64,000 nt of DNA, taken from NCBI RefSeq assembly GCF_037975245.1, contig NC_092573.1:13414001-13478000 (forward strand). Direction: 5' to 3'. The stretch is from Apostichopus japonicus. Lineage: Eukaryota; Echinodermata; Holothuroidea; Aspidochirotida; Stichopodidae. Both the position numbers and the translations under genes were made by a program. The notes under the pieces are model-generated. The model had not been told where the DNA came from, made no database searches, and saw nothing but the letters and a program-made list of their open reading frames with translations. Of the stretch, positions 24,486 through 39,393 are shown piece after piece. How positions within the stretch are numbered: the stretch's first letter is position 1; each line of letters begins with the position of its first letter.

Positions 24486-26287
24486 ATATTTTATTTTATG
24501 TTTTTATTATTATTATTAATATTTGGGGTGTTGTTGATATCTGCATGTCTATGCATGGTGTTTTAAGTTTGTTTCGCTTTGTTTGTCTGTTTTTTGTTTT
24601 GTTTTTAGGGGGGGGGGGGTGTTTGTCTCTATTTTGGTATTTTGTTTCGCGTAAACAAAGTAGGTCATTGCAATATTTTGCACAACTTGTCAATAGAAAC
24701 CGATTCGGAACTTAAGACCTGAGTGGTAAATTTGATTTCTGTCTCGCTCGTCGCCTTTCACTGGAAATTTGAATGAAAGTATTCATAAGGACGAAAACTG
24801 TACCTGCAAAAAGAAATGCTTCTTTTGTACAGTGTAAGGCCACCGCGACATCTTTTCTGACAAGCTTGATGATATTTGTTCTTCGGGAATGTTGTGTCAT
24901 TACTTAGCCTTTATATTATAAACAGTTAAGTGTGGAAAGAGCTATGCTCCTGTTAGAACAACTTAACATTTCTTAAATGCTGATTTACTGAGGCAGGCGT
25001 TTGAAAGACAGTGTGATACAAACAAGTACGGTAACGTGATAAACAATGCCACGAGCTCTCCGTGCATTAAAAACGATCGAAATGTGCGGTATTCATGACG
25101 GTACACAAAGCAGATCATGCGGATACAGCAGACATAGCCGAGAATAAAACCTAGTAGCGTGGAGGATTCAATTATGACATACTAGGACTTTCTACTGGTA
25201 AACTTTACTCATTGTCGAATAAATCTATATCTAATTTCTAGCTTTTGCTCTATGTTTAACGTATTATGACCAAAACAAATATGAAATTCACGACAATTCC
25301 ATCGGACTTGTATATTCGTTTAAAAATAGCTCCGTTTCGAATCTAACGCTCCATTGCTATGGTAACATCGTGAATAATAGCCCTGCCGCTAATGGATAGA
25401 TGACATGTAGAAGATGACCATCGGTGGCGCTCTCAACTTCTCGTGCCACGTCTGGCACCTATACAAGAAGTAACCGACATATTACTGGCGCAATCCCGAC
25501 CGAACATATTTTAACTCTCCTACAGACTTTTCTACACTGATCCCAGAAAGCATTAAGTGCCGTCAAAATGCCTCAGTTGCCAATAGGTACATGTCCATGA
25601 CGTAACACTGTTCTCGTTGTGCATAAAACTGAAGTCAAAAGTAAGGCATATACTGATAGGCCTAGACTAGGTATACGTTGCAGACTATACATATGCTAAC
25701 TTCACAGACAGACATACATGCATTCAGACAACTTCGGGTAATGTAAAATATCACTAACCGTAATCACGTTATGTTTACTCTGTCTTCAAATGTCGTCCTT
25801 TTCTTCTCTGCAACCCCGGGCCGTCATTGGAGTCGTTCGAACAACTATATTAAGGCGAAGAACGACGTCAAGATATATCCAACGTCTAGACTACACTGCT
25901 TGCAATGGAGAGAGAACTGCCCAGTACAGTACAGTACGTGTTGATATGAACGCCTACAAAATGACAACAAATATTTTCCATTGAAAATCCACTGTGTATG
26001 ACGGTATAGTAAACACTCGTATATAGATCAACGCACACGCGCGCACGGAGGTATTATGTACGTACAGCATGCAATGCAGACAAATATTTCGGAGCGCGCG
26101 CTTCTGATTTTGTGCTGATATTCTTGTGAGCGCTCTTGTATCACTGTTTGCATGCGCGCACGGACAAGATAGACGTCAGACTATCACGCTGTAGCTACTA
26201 AACCTTTACTTACATGTGTACAGCAGTAGACTACTGTGATGGTTGCATGCGGCAGTTTAATTTTGTGTGCACAATATGTCAGCATTG

Positions 26288-26490
26288 TACGGTGGCTTAA
26301 TAAGGACATAGGAAAGAAAAACAGTGTCCCCAAATCTCACAATGTTGTCTTTTTATCTCAAACGTTGCCTCTTTTTTTCCCTTCAAAATTTAGATCCAAA
26401 AACAAAAGTCCAAAAGTAGAGACAAAAAGTCCAAATTTTCAGATTTGAGCAGACTTGTTTCCTTTCCTATGTCCCTATTAAGCCACCGTA
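26288..26490 (-). mobile_element. MITE-like element (copy in R3)
   Basis: Intact, same ends. Confidence 0.82.
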
Positions 26491-27685
26491 GTATTGTGAC
26501 TATTCTATGATCAGAAAAACTGTACAAATCTAACGGAATTGCTAATGTTATAATGTTAAGAGACTGGCCTTTATCATCCCTGTAAAGTCAGAACGCGACG
26601 GTGTTTATTTCAGTCACGGTTGGCAGCCCTCTTAGGGTTTTAATCAGGAGCTTTCTATTTTATAGCTGTTGTAGGTGTCGTACCAGAAGTAATCCTTCCA
26701 TTATCTTACACAGTACTAAGTCCGTCACGTTTAGGGTCCGCTAAAGTATAGCTAGAAGTTGTCAACTGACAAATCATACCCCCACGTTGGTATCTGATCA
26801 GGGCTTGGCCTGCCAGGGTGCATGCACATTTCTATATCATGACGCAGTTTAGACTTTGAGCTAGAAGAGGAGCAAGTTAAGCACACTGAACCGTCCGCTC
26901 GCACGGAGAAACATATCCAGATTAAAACACAGAATTTCTTAACTGTTCTGTGTCACCTCCTTGAATCCTCCTTATTTGCACATCACCTCTACTTTGAATT
27001 ATGCGCAAGTTCCACATCAAGACATTCAAAACGATCGTGGTGACTGGAAATATGCCAAAACAAGCACTGCGTTAGGTCATTTTACGTCTCGTGTGTGTCT
27101 GTGTGCTTTACTTATCTTTTCGTGTTTTTTTTTTTTTCGTTTTTTTTTTCCGTTTTTTTTTTTTTTTCACGGTTAAACTTTTGTGCGAATGTACAATACT
27201 CCAATTGGGGCATGGTATGCATTCATATCACATTGTTTTGGAAGAATCTGGAACTCTAAGTATTATTTCGACCCAAGAATCACCAGGCTGGCGTGGTGGC
27301 CTGAACGGTTGGAAGACAGCACTGCGCGTCGGTGTTTGTTGTCAGGCTGTGTGAATCGCGCCGATCGGATGACAGACACTGCTTTGTTTATAATGGCATC
27401 GCCAAGGTGGAATTTTTACACGGGCCTAGGATCCCAATTCCGTATCCTCCCTTAGTTCGCAAAAGCATCCGGGAGATTACGTTTAGAGTCCGGCCTTCGG
27501 GCCAGAAGTGGGCTAGCTGACTTGCAATGGAGGGCTCACGTCGATTCGGACTGGGTTGATGTTCAACGTTCAGTGAAACCATGGCCTCGATGAGGCGTAA
27601 TCTCTTGTTAATTTTAGCTTTCTGTCTTCAATTTTATAATATAATGATATAAATTTATTATTGCCTTTTTTTATTCGTCTTTTTC

Positions 27686-27762
27686 TCGCTTAGTTATCGC
27701 ATTTTATTCAAGGTTAAATATATATGCTCATGTCTGCCTAGGTTCGACTCCCCGCCGAAGCA
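27686..27762 (+). pseudogene. tRNA-like relic (copy in R3)
   Basis: Unchanged. Confidence 0.5.
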
Positions 27763-29565
27763 ATATTTTATTTTATGTTTTTATTATTATTATTAATATT
27801 TGGGGTGTTGTTGATATCTGCATGTCTATGCATGGTGTTTTAAGTTTGTTTCGCTTTGTTTGTCTGTTTTTTGTTTTGTTTTTAGGGGGGGGGGGGGTGT
27901 TTGTCTCTATTTTGGTATTTTGTTTCGCGTAAACAAAGTAGGTCATTGCAATATTTTGCACAACTTGTCAATAGAAACCGATTCGGAACTTAAGACCTGA
28001 GTGGTAAATTTGATTTCTGTCTCGCTCGTCGCCTTTCACTGGAAATTTGAATGAAAGTATTCATAAGGACGAAAACTGTACCTGCAAAAAGAAATGCTTC
28101 TTTTGTACAGTGTAAGGCCACCGCGACATCTTTTCTGACAAGCTTGATGATATTTGTTCTTCGGGAATGTTGTGTCATTACTTAGCCTTTATATTATAAA
28201 CAGTTAAGTGTGGAAAGAGCTATGCTCCTGTTAGAACAACTTAACATTTCTTAAATGCTGATTTACTGAGGCAGGCGTTTGAAAGACAGTGTGATACAAA
28301 CAAGTACGGTAACGTGATAAACAATGCCACGAGCTCTCCGTGCATTAAAAACGATCGAAATGTGCGGTATTCATGACGGTACACAAAGCAGATCATGCGG
28401 ATACAGCAGACATAGCCGAGAATAAAACCTAGTAGCGTGGAGGATTCAATTATGACATACTAGGACTTTCTACTGGTAAACTTTACTCATTGTCGAATAA
28501 ATCTATATCTAATTTCTAGCTTTTGCTCTATGTTTAACGTATTATGACCAAAACAAATATGAAATTCACGACAATTCCATCGGACTTGTATATTCGTTTA
28601 AAAATAGCTCCGTTTCGAATCTAACGCTCCATTGCTATGGTAACATCGTGAATAATAGCCCTGCCGCTAATGGATAGATGACATGTAGAAGATGACCATC
28701 GGTGGCGCTCTCAACTTCTCGTGCCACGTCTGGCACCTATACAAGAAGTAACCGACATATTACTGGCGCAATCCCGACCGAACATATTTTAACTCTCCTA
28801 CAGACTTTTCTACACTGATCCCAGAAAGCATTAAGTGCCGTCAAAATGCCTCAGTTGCCAATAGGTACATGTCCATGACGTAACACTGTTCTCGTTGTGC
28901 ATAAAACTGAAGTCAAAAGTAAGGCATATACTGATAGGCCTAGACTAGGTATACGTTGCAGACTATACATATGCTAACTTCACAGACAGACATACATGCA
29001 TTCAGACAACTTCGGGTAATGTAAAATATCACTAACCGTAATCACGTTATGTTTACTCTGTCTTCAAATGTCGTCCTTTTCTTCTCTGCAACCCCGGGCC
29101 GTCATTGGAGTCGTTCGAACAACTATATTAAGGCGAAGAACGACGTCAAGATATATCCAACGTCTAGACTACACTGCTTGCAATGGAGAGAGAACTGCCC
29201 AGTACAGTACAGTACGTGTTGATATGAACGCCTACAAAATGACAACAAATATTTTCCATTGAAAATCCACTGTGTATGACGGTATAGTAAACACTCGTAT
29301 ATAGATCAACGCACACGCGCGCACGGAGGTATTATGTACGTACAGCATGCAATGCAGACAAATATTTCGGAGCGCGCGCTTCTGATTTTGTGCTGATATT
29401 CTTGTGAGCGCTCTTGTATCACTGTTTGCATGCGCGCACGGACAAGATAGACGTCAGACTATCACGCTGTAGCTACTAAACCTTTACTTACATGTGTACA
29501 GCAGTAGACTACTGTGATGGTTGCATGCGGCAGTTTAATTTTGTGTGCACAATATGTCAGCATTG

Positions 29566-29768
29566 TACGGTGGCTTAATAAGGACATAGGAAAGAAAAAC
29601 AGTGTCCCCAAATCTCACAATGTTGTCTTTTTATCTCAAACGTTGCCTCTTTTTTTCCCTTCAAAATTTAGATCCAAAAACAAAAGTCCAAAAGTAGAGA
29701 CAAAAAGTCCAAATTTTCAGATTTGAGCAGACTTGTTTCCTTTCCTATGTCCCTATTAAGCCACCGTA
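29566..29768 (-). mobile_element. MITE-like element (copy in R4)
   Basis: Intact, same ends. Confidence 0.82.
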
Positions 29769-30963
29769 GTATTGTGACTATTCTATGATCAGAAAAACTG
29801 TACAAATCTAACGGAATTGCTAATGTTATAATGTTAAGAGACTGGCCTTTATCATCCCTGTAAAGTCAGAACGCGACGGTGTTTATTTCAGTCACGGTTG
29901 GCAGCCCTCTTAGGGTTTTAATCAGGAGCTTTCTATTTTATAGCTGTTGTAGGTGTCGTACCAGAAGTAATCCTTCCATTATCTTACACAGTACTAAGTC
30001 CGTCACGTTTAGGGTCCGCTAAAGTATAGCTAGAAGTTGTCAACTGACAAATCATACCCCCACGTTGGTATCTGATCAGGGCTTGGCCTGCCAGGGTGCA
30101 TGCACATTTCTATATCATGACGCAGTTTAGACTTTGAGCTAGAAGAGGAGCAAGTTAAGCACACTGAACCGTCCGCTCGCACGGAGAAACATATCCAGAT
30201 TAAAACACAGAATTTCTTAACTGTTCTGTGTCACCTCCTTGAATCCTCCTTATTTGCACATCACCTCTACTTTGAATTATGCGCAAGTTCCACATCAAGA
30301 CATTCAAAACGATCGTGGTGACTGGAAATATGCCAAAACAAGCACTGCGTTAGGTCATTTTACGTCTCGTGTGTGTCTGTGTGCTTTACTTATCTTTTCG
30401 TGTTTTTTTTTTTTTCGTTTTTTTTTTCCGTTTTTTTTTTTTTTTCACGGTTAAACTTTTGTGCGAATGTACAATACTCCAATTGGGGCATGGTATGCAT
30501 TCATATCACATTGTTTTGGAAGAATCTGGAACTCTAAGTATTATTTCGACCCAAGAATCACCAGGCTGGCGTGGTGGCCTGAACGGTTGGAAGACAGCAC
30601 TGCGCGTCGGTGTTTGTTGTCAGGCTGTGTGAATCGCGCCGATCGGATGACAGACACTGCTTTGTTTATAATGGCATCGCCAAGGTGGAATTTTTACACG
30701 GGCCTAGGATCCCAATTCCGTATCCTCCCTTAGTTCGCAAAAGCATCCGGGAGATTACGTTTAGAGTCCGGCCTTCGGGCCAGAAGTGGGCTAGCTGACT
30801 TGCAATGGAGGGCTCACGTCGACTCGGACTGGGTTGATGTTCAACGTTCAGTGAAACCATGGCCTCGATGAGGCGTAATCTCTTGTTAATTTTAGCTTTC
30901 TGTCTTCAATTTTATAATATAATGATATAAATTTATTATTGCCTTTTTTTATTCGTCTTTTTC

Positions 30964-31040
30964 TCGCTTAGTTATCGCATTTTATTCAAGGTTAAATATA
31001 TATGCTCATGTCTGCCTAGGTTCGACTCCCCGCCGAAGCA
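30964..31040 (+). pseudogene. tRNA-like relic (copy in R4)
   Basis: Unchanged. Confidence 0.5.
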
Positions 31041-32840
31041 ATATTTTATTTTATGTTTTTATTATTATTATTAATATTTGGGGTGTTGTTGATATCTGCA
31101 TGTCTATGCATGGTGTTTTAAGTTTGTTTCGCTTTGTTTGTCTGTTTTTTGTTTTGTTTTTAGGGGGGGGGGTGTTTGTCTCTATTTTGGTATTTTGTTT
31201 CGCGTAAACAAAGTAGGTCATTGCAATATTTTGCACAACTTGTCAATAGAAACCGATTCGGAACTTAAGACCTGAGTGGTAAATTTGATTTCTGTCTCGC
31301 TCGTCGCCTTTCACTGGAAATTTGAATGAAAGTATTCATAAGGACGAAAACTGTACCTGCAAAAAGAAATGCTTCTTTTGTACAGTGTAAGGCCACCGCG
31401 ACATCTTTTCTGACAAGCTTGATGATATTTGTTCTTCGGGAATGTTGTGTCATTACTTAGCCTTTATATTATAAACAGTTAAGTGTGGAAAGAGCTATGC
31501 TCCTGTTAGAACAACTTAACATTTCTTAAATGCTGATTTACTGAGGCAGGCGTTTGAAAGACAGTGTGATACAAACAAGTACGGTAACGTGATAAACAAT
31601 GCCACGAGCTCTCCGTGCATTAAAAACGATCGAAATGTGCGGTATTCATGACGGTACACAAAGCAGATCATGCGGATACAGCAGACATAGCCGAGAATAA
31701 AACCTAGTAGCGTGGAGGATTCAATTATGACATACTAGGACTTTCTACTGGTAAACTTTACTCATTGTCGAATAAATCTATATCTAATTTCTAGCTTTTG
31801 CTCTATGTTTAACGTATTATGACCAAAACAAATATGAAATTCACGACAATTCCATCGGACTTGTATATTCGTTTAAAAATAGCTCCGTTTCGAATCTAAC
31901 GCTCCATTGCTATGGTAACATCGTGAATAATAGCCCTGCCGCTAATGGATAGATGACATGTAGAAGATGACCATCGGTGGCGCTCTCAACTTCTCGTGCC
32001 ACGTCTGGCACCTATACAAGAAGTAACCGACATATTACTGGCGCAATCCCGACCGAACATATTTTAACTCTCCTACAGACTTTTCTACACTGATCCCAGA
32101 AAGCATTAAGTGCCGTCAAAATGCCTCAGTTGCCAATAGGTACATGTCCATGACGTAACACTGTTCTCGTTGTGCATAAAACTGAAGTCAAAAGTAAGGC
32201 ATATACTGATAGGCCTAGACTAGGTATACGTTGCAGACTATACATATGCTAACTTCACAGACAGACATACATGCATTCAGACAACTTCGGGTAATGTAAA
32301 ATATCACTAACCGTAATCACGTTATGTTTACTCTGTCTTCAAATGTCGTCCTTTTCTTCTCTGCAACCCCGGGCCGTCATTGGAGTCGTTCGAACAACTA
32401 TATTAAGGCGAAGAACGACGTCAAGATATATCCAACGTCTAGACTACACTGCTTGCAATGGAGAGAGAACTGCCCAGTACAGTACAGTACGTGTTGATAT
32501 GAACGCCTACAAAATGACAACAAATATTTTCCATTGAAAATCCACTGTGTATGACGGTATAGTAAACACTCGTATATAGATCAACGCACACGCGCGCACG
32601 GAGGTATTATGTACGTACAGCATGCAATGCAGACAAATATTTCGGAGCGCGCGCTTCTGATTTTGTGCTGAGATTCTTGTGAGCGCTCTTGTATCACTGT
32701 TTGCATGCGCGCACGGACAAGATAGACGTCAGACTATCACGCTGTAGCTACTAAACCTTTACTTACATGTGTACAGCAGTAGACTACTGTGATGGTTGCA
32801 TGCGGCAGTTTAATTTTGTGTGCACAATATGTCAGCATTG

Positions 32841-33043
32841 TACGGTGGCTTAATAAGGACATAGGAAAGAAAAACAGTGTCCCCAAATCTCACAATGTTG
32901 TCTTTTTATCTCAAACGTTGCCTCTTTTTTTCCCTTCAAAATTTAGATCCAAAAACAAAAGTCCAAAAGTAGAGACAAAAAGTCCAAATTTTCAGATTTG
33001 AGCAGACTTGTTTCCTTTCCTATGTCCCTATTAAGCCACCGTA
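32841..33043 (-). mobile_element. MITE-like element (copy in R5)
   Basis: Intact; the private T-to-G of this unit lies outside it. Confidence 0.82.
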
Positions 33044-34238
33044 GTATTGTGACTATTCTATGATCAGAAAAACTGTACAAATCTAACGGAATTGCTAATG
33101 TTATAATGTTAAGAGACTGGCCTTTATCATCCCTGTAAAGTCAGAACGCGACGGTGTTTATTTCAGTCACGGTTGGCAGCCCTCTTAGGGTTTTAATCAG
33201 GAGCTTTCTATTTTATAGCTGTTGTAGGTGTCGTACCAGAAGTAATCCTTCCATTATCTTACACAGTACTAAGTCCGTCACGTTTAGGGTCCGCTAAAGT
33301 ATAGCTAGAAGTTGTCAACTGACAAATCATACCCCCACGTTGGTATCTGATCAGGGCTTGGCCTGCCAGGGTGCATGCACATTTCTATATCATGACGCAG
33401 TTTAGACTTTGAGCTAGAAGAGGAGCAAGTTAAGCACACTGAACCGTCCGCTCGCACGGAGAAACATATCCAGATTAAAACACAGAATTTCTTAACTGTT
33501 CTGTGTCACCTCCTTGAATCCTCCTTATTTGCACATCACCTCTACTTTGAATTATGCGCAAGTTCCACATCAAGACATTCAAAACGATCGTGGTGACTGG
33601 AAATATGCCAAAACAAGCACTGCGTTAGGTCATTTTACGTCTCGTGTGTGTCTGTGTGCTTTACTTATCTTTTCGTGTTTTTTTTTTTTTCGTTTTTTTT
33701 TTCCGTTTTTTTTTTTTTTTCACGGTTAAACTTTTGTGCGAATGTACAATACTCCAATTGGGGCATGGTATGCATTCATATCACATTGTTTTGGAAGAAT
33801 CTGGAACTCTAAGTATTATTTCGACCCAAGAATCACCAGGCTGGCGTGGTGGCCTGAACGGTTGGAAGACAGCACTGCGCGTCGGTGTTTGTTGTCAGGC
33901 TGTGTGAATCGCGCCGATCGGATGACAGACACTGCTTTGTTTATAATGGCATCGCCAAGGTGGAATTTTTACACGGGCCTAGGATCCCAATTCCGTATCC
34001 TCCCTTAGTTCGCAAAAGCATCCGGGAGATTACGTTTAGAGTCCGGCCTTCGGGCCAGAAGTGGGCTAGCTGACTTGCAATGGAGGGCTCACGTCGATTC
34101 GGACTGGGTTGATGTTCAACGTTCAGTGAAACCATGGCCTCGATGAGGCGTAATCTCTTGTTAATTTTAGCTTTCTGTCTTCAATTTTATAATATAATGA
34201 TATAAATTTATTATTGCCTTTTTTTATTCGTCTTTTTC

Positions 34239-34315
34239 TCGCTTAGTTATCGCATTTTATTCAAGGTTAAATATATATGCTCATGTCTGCCTAGGTTCGA
34301 CTCCCCGCCGAAGCA
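34239..34315 (+). pseudogene. tRNA-like relic (copy in R5)
   Basis: Unchanged. Confidence 0.5.
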
Positions 34316-36116
34316 ATATTTTATTTTATGTTTTTATTATTATTATTAATATTTGGGGTGTTGTTGATATCTGCATGTCTATGCATGGTGTTTTAAGTTT
34401 GTTTCGCTTTGTTTGTCTGTTTTTTGTTTTGTTTTTAGGGGGGGGGGGTGTTTGTCTCTATTTTGGTATTTTGTTTCGCGTAAACAAAGTAGGTCATTGC
34501 AATATTTTGCACAACTTGTCAATAGAAACCGATTCGGAACTTAAGACCTGAGTGGTAAATTTGATTTCTGTCTCGCTCGTCGCCTTTCACTGGAAATTTG
34601 AATGAAAGTATTCATAAGGACGAAAACTGTACCTGCAAAAAGAAATGCTTCTTTTGTACAGTGTAAGGCCACCGCGACATCTTTTCTGACAAGCTTGATG
34701 ATATTTGTTCTTCGGGAATGTTGTGTCATTACTTAGCCTTTATATTATAAACAGTTAAGTGTGGAAAGAGCTATGCTCCTGTTAGAACAACTTAACATTT
34801 CTTAAATGCTGATTTACTGAGGCAGGCGTTTGAAAGACAGTGTGATACAAACAAGTACGGTAACGTGATAAACAATGCCACGAGCTCTCCGTGCATTAAA
34901 AACGATCGAAATGTGCGGTATTCATGACGGTACACAAAGCAGATCATGCGGATACAGCAGACATAGCCGAGAATAAAACCTAGTAGCGTGGAGGATTCAA
35001 TTATGACATACTAGGACTTTCTACTGGTAAACTTTACTCATTGTCGAATAAATCTATATCTAATTTCTAGCTTTTGCTCTATGTTTAACGTATTATGACC
35101 AAAACAAATATGAAATTCACGACAATTCCATCGGACTTGTATATTCGTTTAAAAATAGCTCCGTTTCGAATCTAACGCTCCATTGCTATGGTAACATCGT
35201 GAATAATAGCCCTGCCGCTAATGGATAGATGACATGTAGAAGATGACCATCGGTGGCGCTCTCAACTTCTCGTGCCACGTCTGGCACCTATACAAGAAGT
35301 AACCGACATATTACTGGCGCAATCCCGACCGAACATATTTTAACTCTCCTACAGACTTTTCTACACTGATCCCAGAAAGCATTAAGTGCCGTCAAAATGC
35401 CTCAGTTGCCAATAGGTACATGTCCATGACGTAACACTGTTCTCGTTGTGCATAAAACTGAAGTCAAAAGTAAGGCATATACTGATAGGCCTAGACTAGG
35501 TATACGTTGCAGACTATACATATGCTAACTTCACAGACAGACATACATGCATTCAGACAACTTCGGGTAATGTAAAATATCACTAACCGTAATCACGTTA
35601 TGTTTACTCTGTCTTCAAATGTCGTCCTTTTCTTCTCTGCAACCCCGGGCCGTCATTGGAGTCGTTCGAACAACTATATTAAGGCGAAGAACGACGTCAA
35701 GATATATCCAACGTCTAGACTACACTGCTTGCAATGGAGAGAGAACTGCCCAGTACAGTACAGTACGTGTTGATATGAACGCCTACAAAATGACAACAAA
35801 TATTTTCCATTGAAAATCCACTGTGTATGACGGTATAGTAAACACTCGTATATAGATCAACGCACACGCGCGCACGGAGGTATTATGTACGTACAGCATG
35901 CAATGCAGACAAATATTTCGGAGCGCGCGCTTCTGATTTTGTGCTGATATTCTTGTGAGCGCTCTTGTATCACTGTTTGCATGCGCGCACGGACAAGATA
36001 GACGTCAGACTATCACGCTGTAGCTACTAAACCTTTACTTACATGTGTACAGCAGTAGACTACTGTGATGGTTGCATGCGGCAGTTTAATTTTGTGTGCA
36101 CAATATGTCAGCATTG

Positions 36117-36319
36117 TACGGTGGCTTAATAAGGACATAGGAAAGAAAAACAGTGTCCCCAAATCTCACAATGTTGTCTTTTTATCTCAAACGTTGCCTC
36201 TTTTTTTCCCTTCAAAATTTAGATCCAAAAACAAAAGTCCAAAAGTAGAGACAAAAAGTCCAAATTTTCAGATTTGAGCAGACTTGTTTCCTTTCCTATG
36301 TCCCTATTAAGCCACCGTA
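36117..36319 (-). mobile_element. MITE-like element (copy in R6)
   Basis: Intact, same ends. Confidence 0.82.
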
Positions 36320-37514
36320 GTATTGTGACTATTCTATGATCAGAAAAACTGTACAAATCTAACGGAATTGCTAATGTTATAATGTTAAGAGACTGGCCTT
36401 TATCATCCCTGTAAAGTCAGAACGCGACGGTGTTTATTTCAGTCACGGTTGGCAGCCCTCTTAGGGTTTTAATCAGGAGCTTTCTATTTTATAGCTGTTG
36501 TAGGTGTCGTACCAGAAGTAATCCTTCCATTATCTTACACAGTACTAAGTCCGTCACGTTTAGGGTCCGCTAAAGTATAGCTAGAAGTTGTCAACTGACA
36601 AATCATACCCCCACGTTGGTATCTGATCAGGGCTTGGCCTGCCAGGGTGCATGCACATTTCTATATCATGACGCAGTTTAGACTTTGAGCTAGAAGAGGA
36701 GCAAGTTAAGCACACTGAACCGTCCGCTCGCACGGAGAAACATATCCAGATTAAAACACAGAATTTCTTAACTGTTCTGTGTCACCTCCTTGAATCCTCC
36801 TTATTTGCACATCACCTCTACTTTGAATTATGCGCAAGTTCCACATCAAGACATTCAAAACGATCGTGGTGACTGGAAATATGCCAAAACAAGCACTGCG
36901 TTAGGTCATTTTACGTCTCGTGTGTGTCTGTGTGCTTTACTTATCTTTTCGTGTTTTTTTTTTTTTCGTTTTTTTTTTCCGTTTTTTTTTTTTTTTCACG
37001 GTTAAACTTTTGTGCGAATGTACAATACTCCAATTGGGGCATGGTATGCATTCATATCACATTGTTTTGGAAGAATCTGGAACTCTAAGTATTATTTCGA
37101 CCCAAGAATCACCAGGCTGGCGTGGTGGCCTGAACGGTTGGAAGACAGCACTGCGCGTCGGTGTTTGTTGTCAGGCTGTGTGAATCGCGCCGATCGGATG
37201 ACAGACACTGCTTTGTTTATAATGGCATCGCCAAGGTGGAATTTTTACACGGGCCTAGGATCCCAATTCCGTATCCTCCCTTAGTTCGCAAAAGCATCCG
37301 GGAGATTACGTTTAGAGTCCGGCCTTCGGGCCAGAAGTGGGCTAGCTGACTTGCAATGGAGGGCTCACGTCGATTCGGACTGGGTTGATGTTCAACGTTC
37401 AGTGAAACCATGGCCTCGATGAGGCGTAATCTCTTGTTAATTTTAGCTTTCTGTCTTCAATTTTATAATATAATGATATAAATTTATTATTGCCTTTTTT
37501 TATTCGTCTTTTTC

Positions 37515-37591
37515 TCGCTTAGTTATCGCATTTTATTCAAGGTTAAATATATATGCTCATGTCTGCCTAGGTTCGACTCCCCGCCGAAGCA
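37515..37591 (+). pseudogene. tRNA-like relic (copy in R6)
   Basis: Unchanged. Confidence 0.5.
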
Positions 37592-39393
37592 ATATTTTAT
37601 TTTATGTTTTTATTATTATTATTAATATTTGGGGTGTTGTTGATATCTGCATGTCTATGCATGGTGTTTTAAGTTTGTTTCGCTTTGTTTGTCTGTTTTT
37701 TGTTTTGTTTTTAGGGGGGGGGGGGTGTTTGTCTCTATTTTGGTATTTTGTTTCGCGTAAACAAAGTAGGTCATTGCAATATTTTGCACAACTTGTCAAT
37801 AGAAACCGATTCGGAACTTAAGACCTGAGTGGTAAATTTGATTTCTGTCTCGCTCGTCGCCTTTCACTGGAAATTTGAATGAAAGTATTCATAAGGACGA
37901 AAACTGTACCTGCAAAAAGAAATGCTTCTTTTGTACAGTGTAAGGCCACCGCGACATCTTTTCTGACAAGCTTGATGATATTTGTTCTTCGGGAATGTTG
38001 TGTCATTACTTAGCCTTTATATTATAAACAGTTAAGTGTGGAAAGAGCTATGCTCCTGTTAGAACAACTTAACATTTCTTAAATGCTGATTTACTGAGGC
38101 AGGCGTTTGAAAGACAGTGTGATACAAACAAGTACGGTAACGTGATAAACAATGCCACGAGCTCTCCGTGCATTAAAAACGATCGAAATGTGCGGTATTC
38201 ATGACGGTACACAAAGCAGATCATGCGGATACAGCAGACATAGCCGAGAATAAAACCTAGTAGCGTGGAGGATTCAATTATGACATACTAGGACTTTCTA
38301 CTGGTAAACTTTACTCATTGTCGAATAAATCTATATCTAATTTCTAGCTTTTGCTCTATGTTTAACGTATTATGACCAAAACAAATATGAAATTCACGAC
38401 AATTCCATCGGACTTGTATATTCGTTTAAAAATAGCTCCGTTTCGAATCTAACGCTCCATTGCTATGGTAACATCGTGAATAATAGCCCTGCCGCTAATG
38501 GATAGATGACATGTAGAAGATGACCATCGGTGGCGCTCTCAACTTCTCGTGCCACGTCTGGCACCTATACAAGAAGTAACCGACATATTACTGGCGCAAT
38601 CCCGACCGAACATATTTTAACTCTCCTACAGACTTTTCTACACTGATCCCAGAAAGCATTAAGTGCCGTCAAAATGCCTCAGTTGCCAATAGGTACATGT
38701 CCATGACGTAACACTGTTCTCGTTGTGCATAAAACTGAAGTCAAAAGTAAGGCATATACTGATAGGCCTAGACTAGGTATACGTTGCAGACTATACATAT
38801 GCTAACTTCACAGACAGACATACATGCATTCAGACAACTTCGGGTAATGTAAAATATCACTAACCGTAATCACGTTATGTTTACTCTGTCTTCAAATGTC
38901 GTCCTTTTCTTCTCTGCAACCCCGGGCCGTCATTGGAGTCGTTCGAACAACTATATTAAGGCGAAGAACGACGTCAAGATATATCCAACGTCTAGACTAC
39001 ACTGCTTGCAATGGAGAGAGAACTGCCCAGTACAGTACAGTACGTGTTGATATGAACGCCTACAAAATGACAACAAATATTTTCCATTGAAAATCCACTG
39101 TGTATGACGGTATAGTAAACACTCGTATATAGATCAACGCACACGCGCGCACGGAGGTATTATGTACGTACAGCATGCAATGCAGACAAATATTTCGGAG
39201 CGCGCGCTTCTGATTTTGTGCTGATATTCTTGTGAGCGCTCTTGTATCACTGTTTGCATGCGCGCACGGACAAGATAGACGTCAGACTATCACGCTGTAG
39301 CTACTAAACCTTTACTTACATGTGTACAGCAGTAGACTACTGTGATGGTTGCATGCGGCAGTTTAATTTTGTGTGCACAATATGTCAGCATTG

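Larger units (their letters stand above)
22697..25973 (-). repeat. Unit R2 (complete, 3277 bp) with T-to-C variant
   Basis: G-run of 12. Carries T-to-C at 24268 (GTCGACTC where other copies read GTCGATTC). The same change recurs in R4 but not in R3. Confidence 0.97.
25974..29251 (-). repeat. Unit R3 (complete, 3278 bp)
   Basis: G-run of 13, the longest class. Has the common T at the site that varies in R2 and R4. Confidence 0.97.
29252..32526 (-). repeat. Unit R4 (complete, 3275 bp) with T-to-C variant
   Basis: G-run of 10. Carries T-to-C at 30823, homologous to 24268 in R2 and 6555 bases away, two unit lengths. Confidence 0.97.
32527..35802 (-). repeat. Unit R5 (complete, 3276 bp) with private T-to-G
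   Basis: G-run of 11. T-to-G at 32672 (GCTGAGATTC where other copies read GCTGATATTC); seen in this copy only. Confidence 0.97.
35803..39079 (-). repeat. Unit R6 (complete, 3277 bp)
   Basis: G-run of 12; otherwise the common sequence as far as I can see. Confidence 0.97.
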
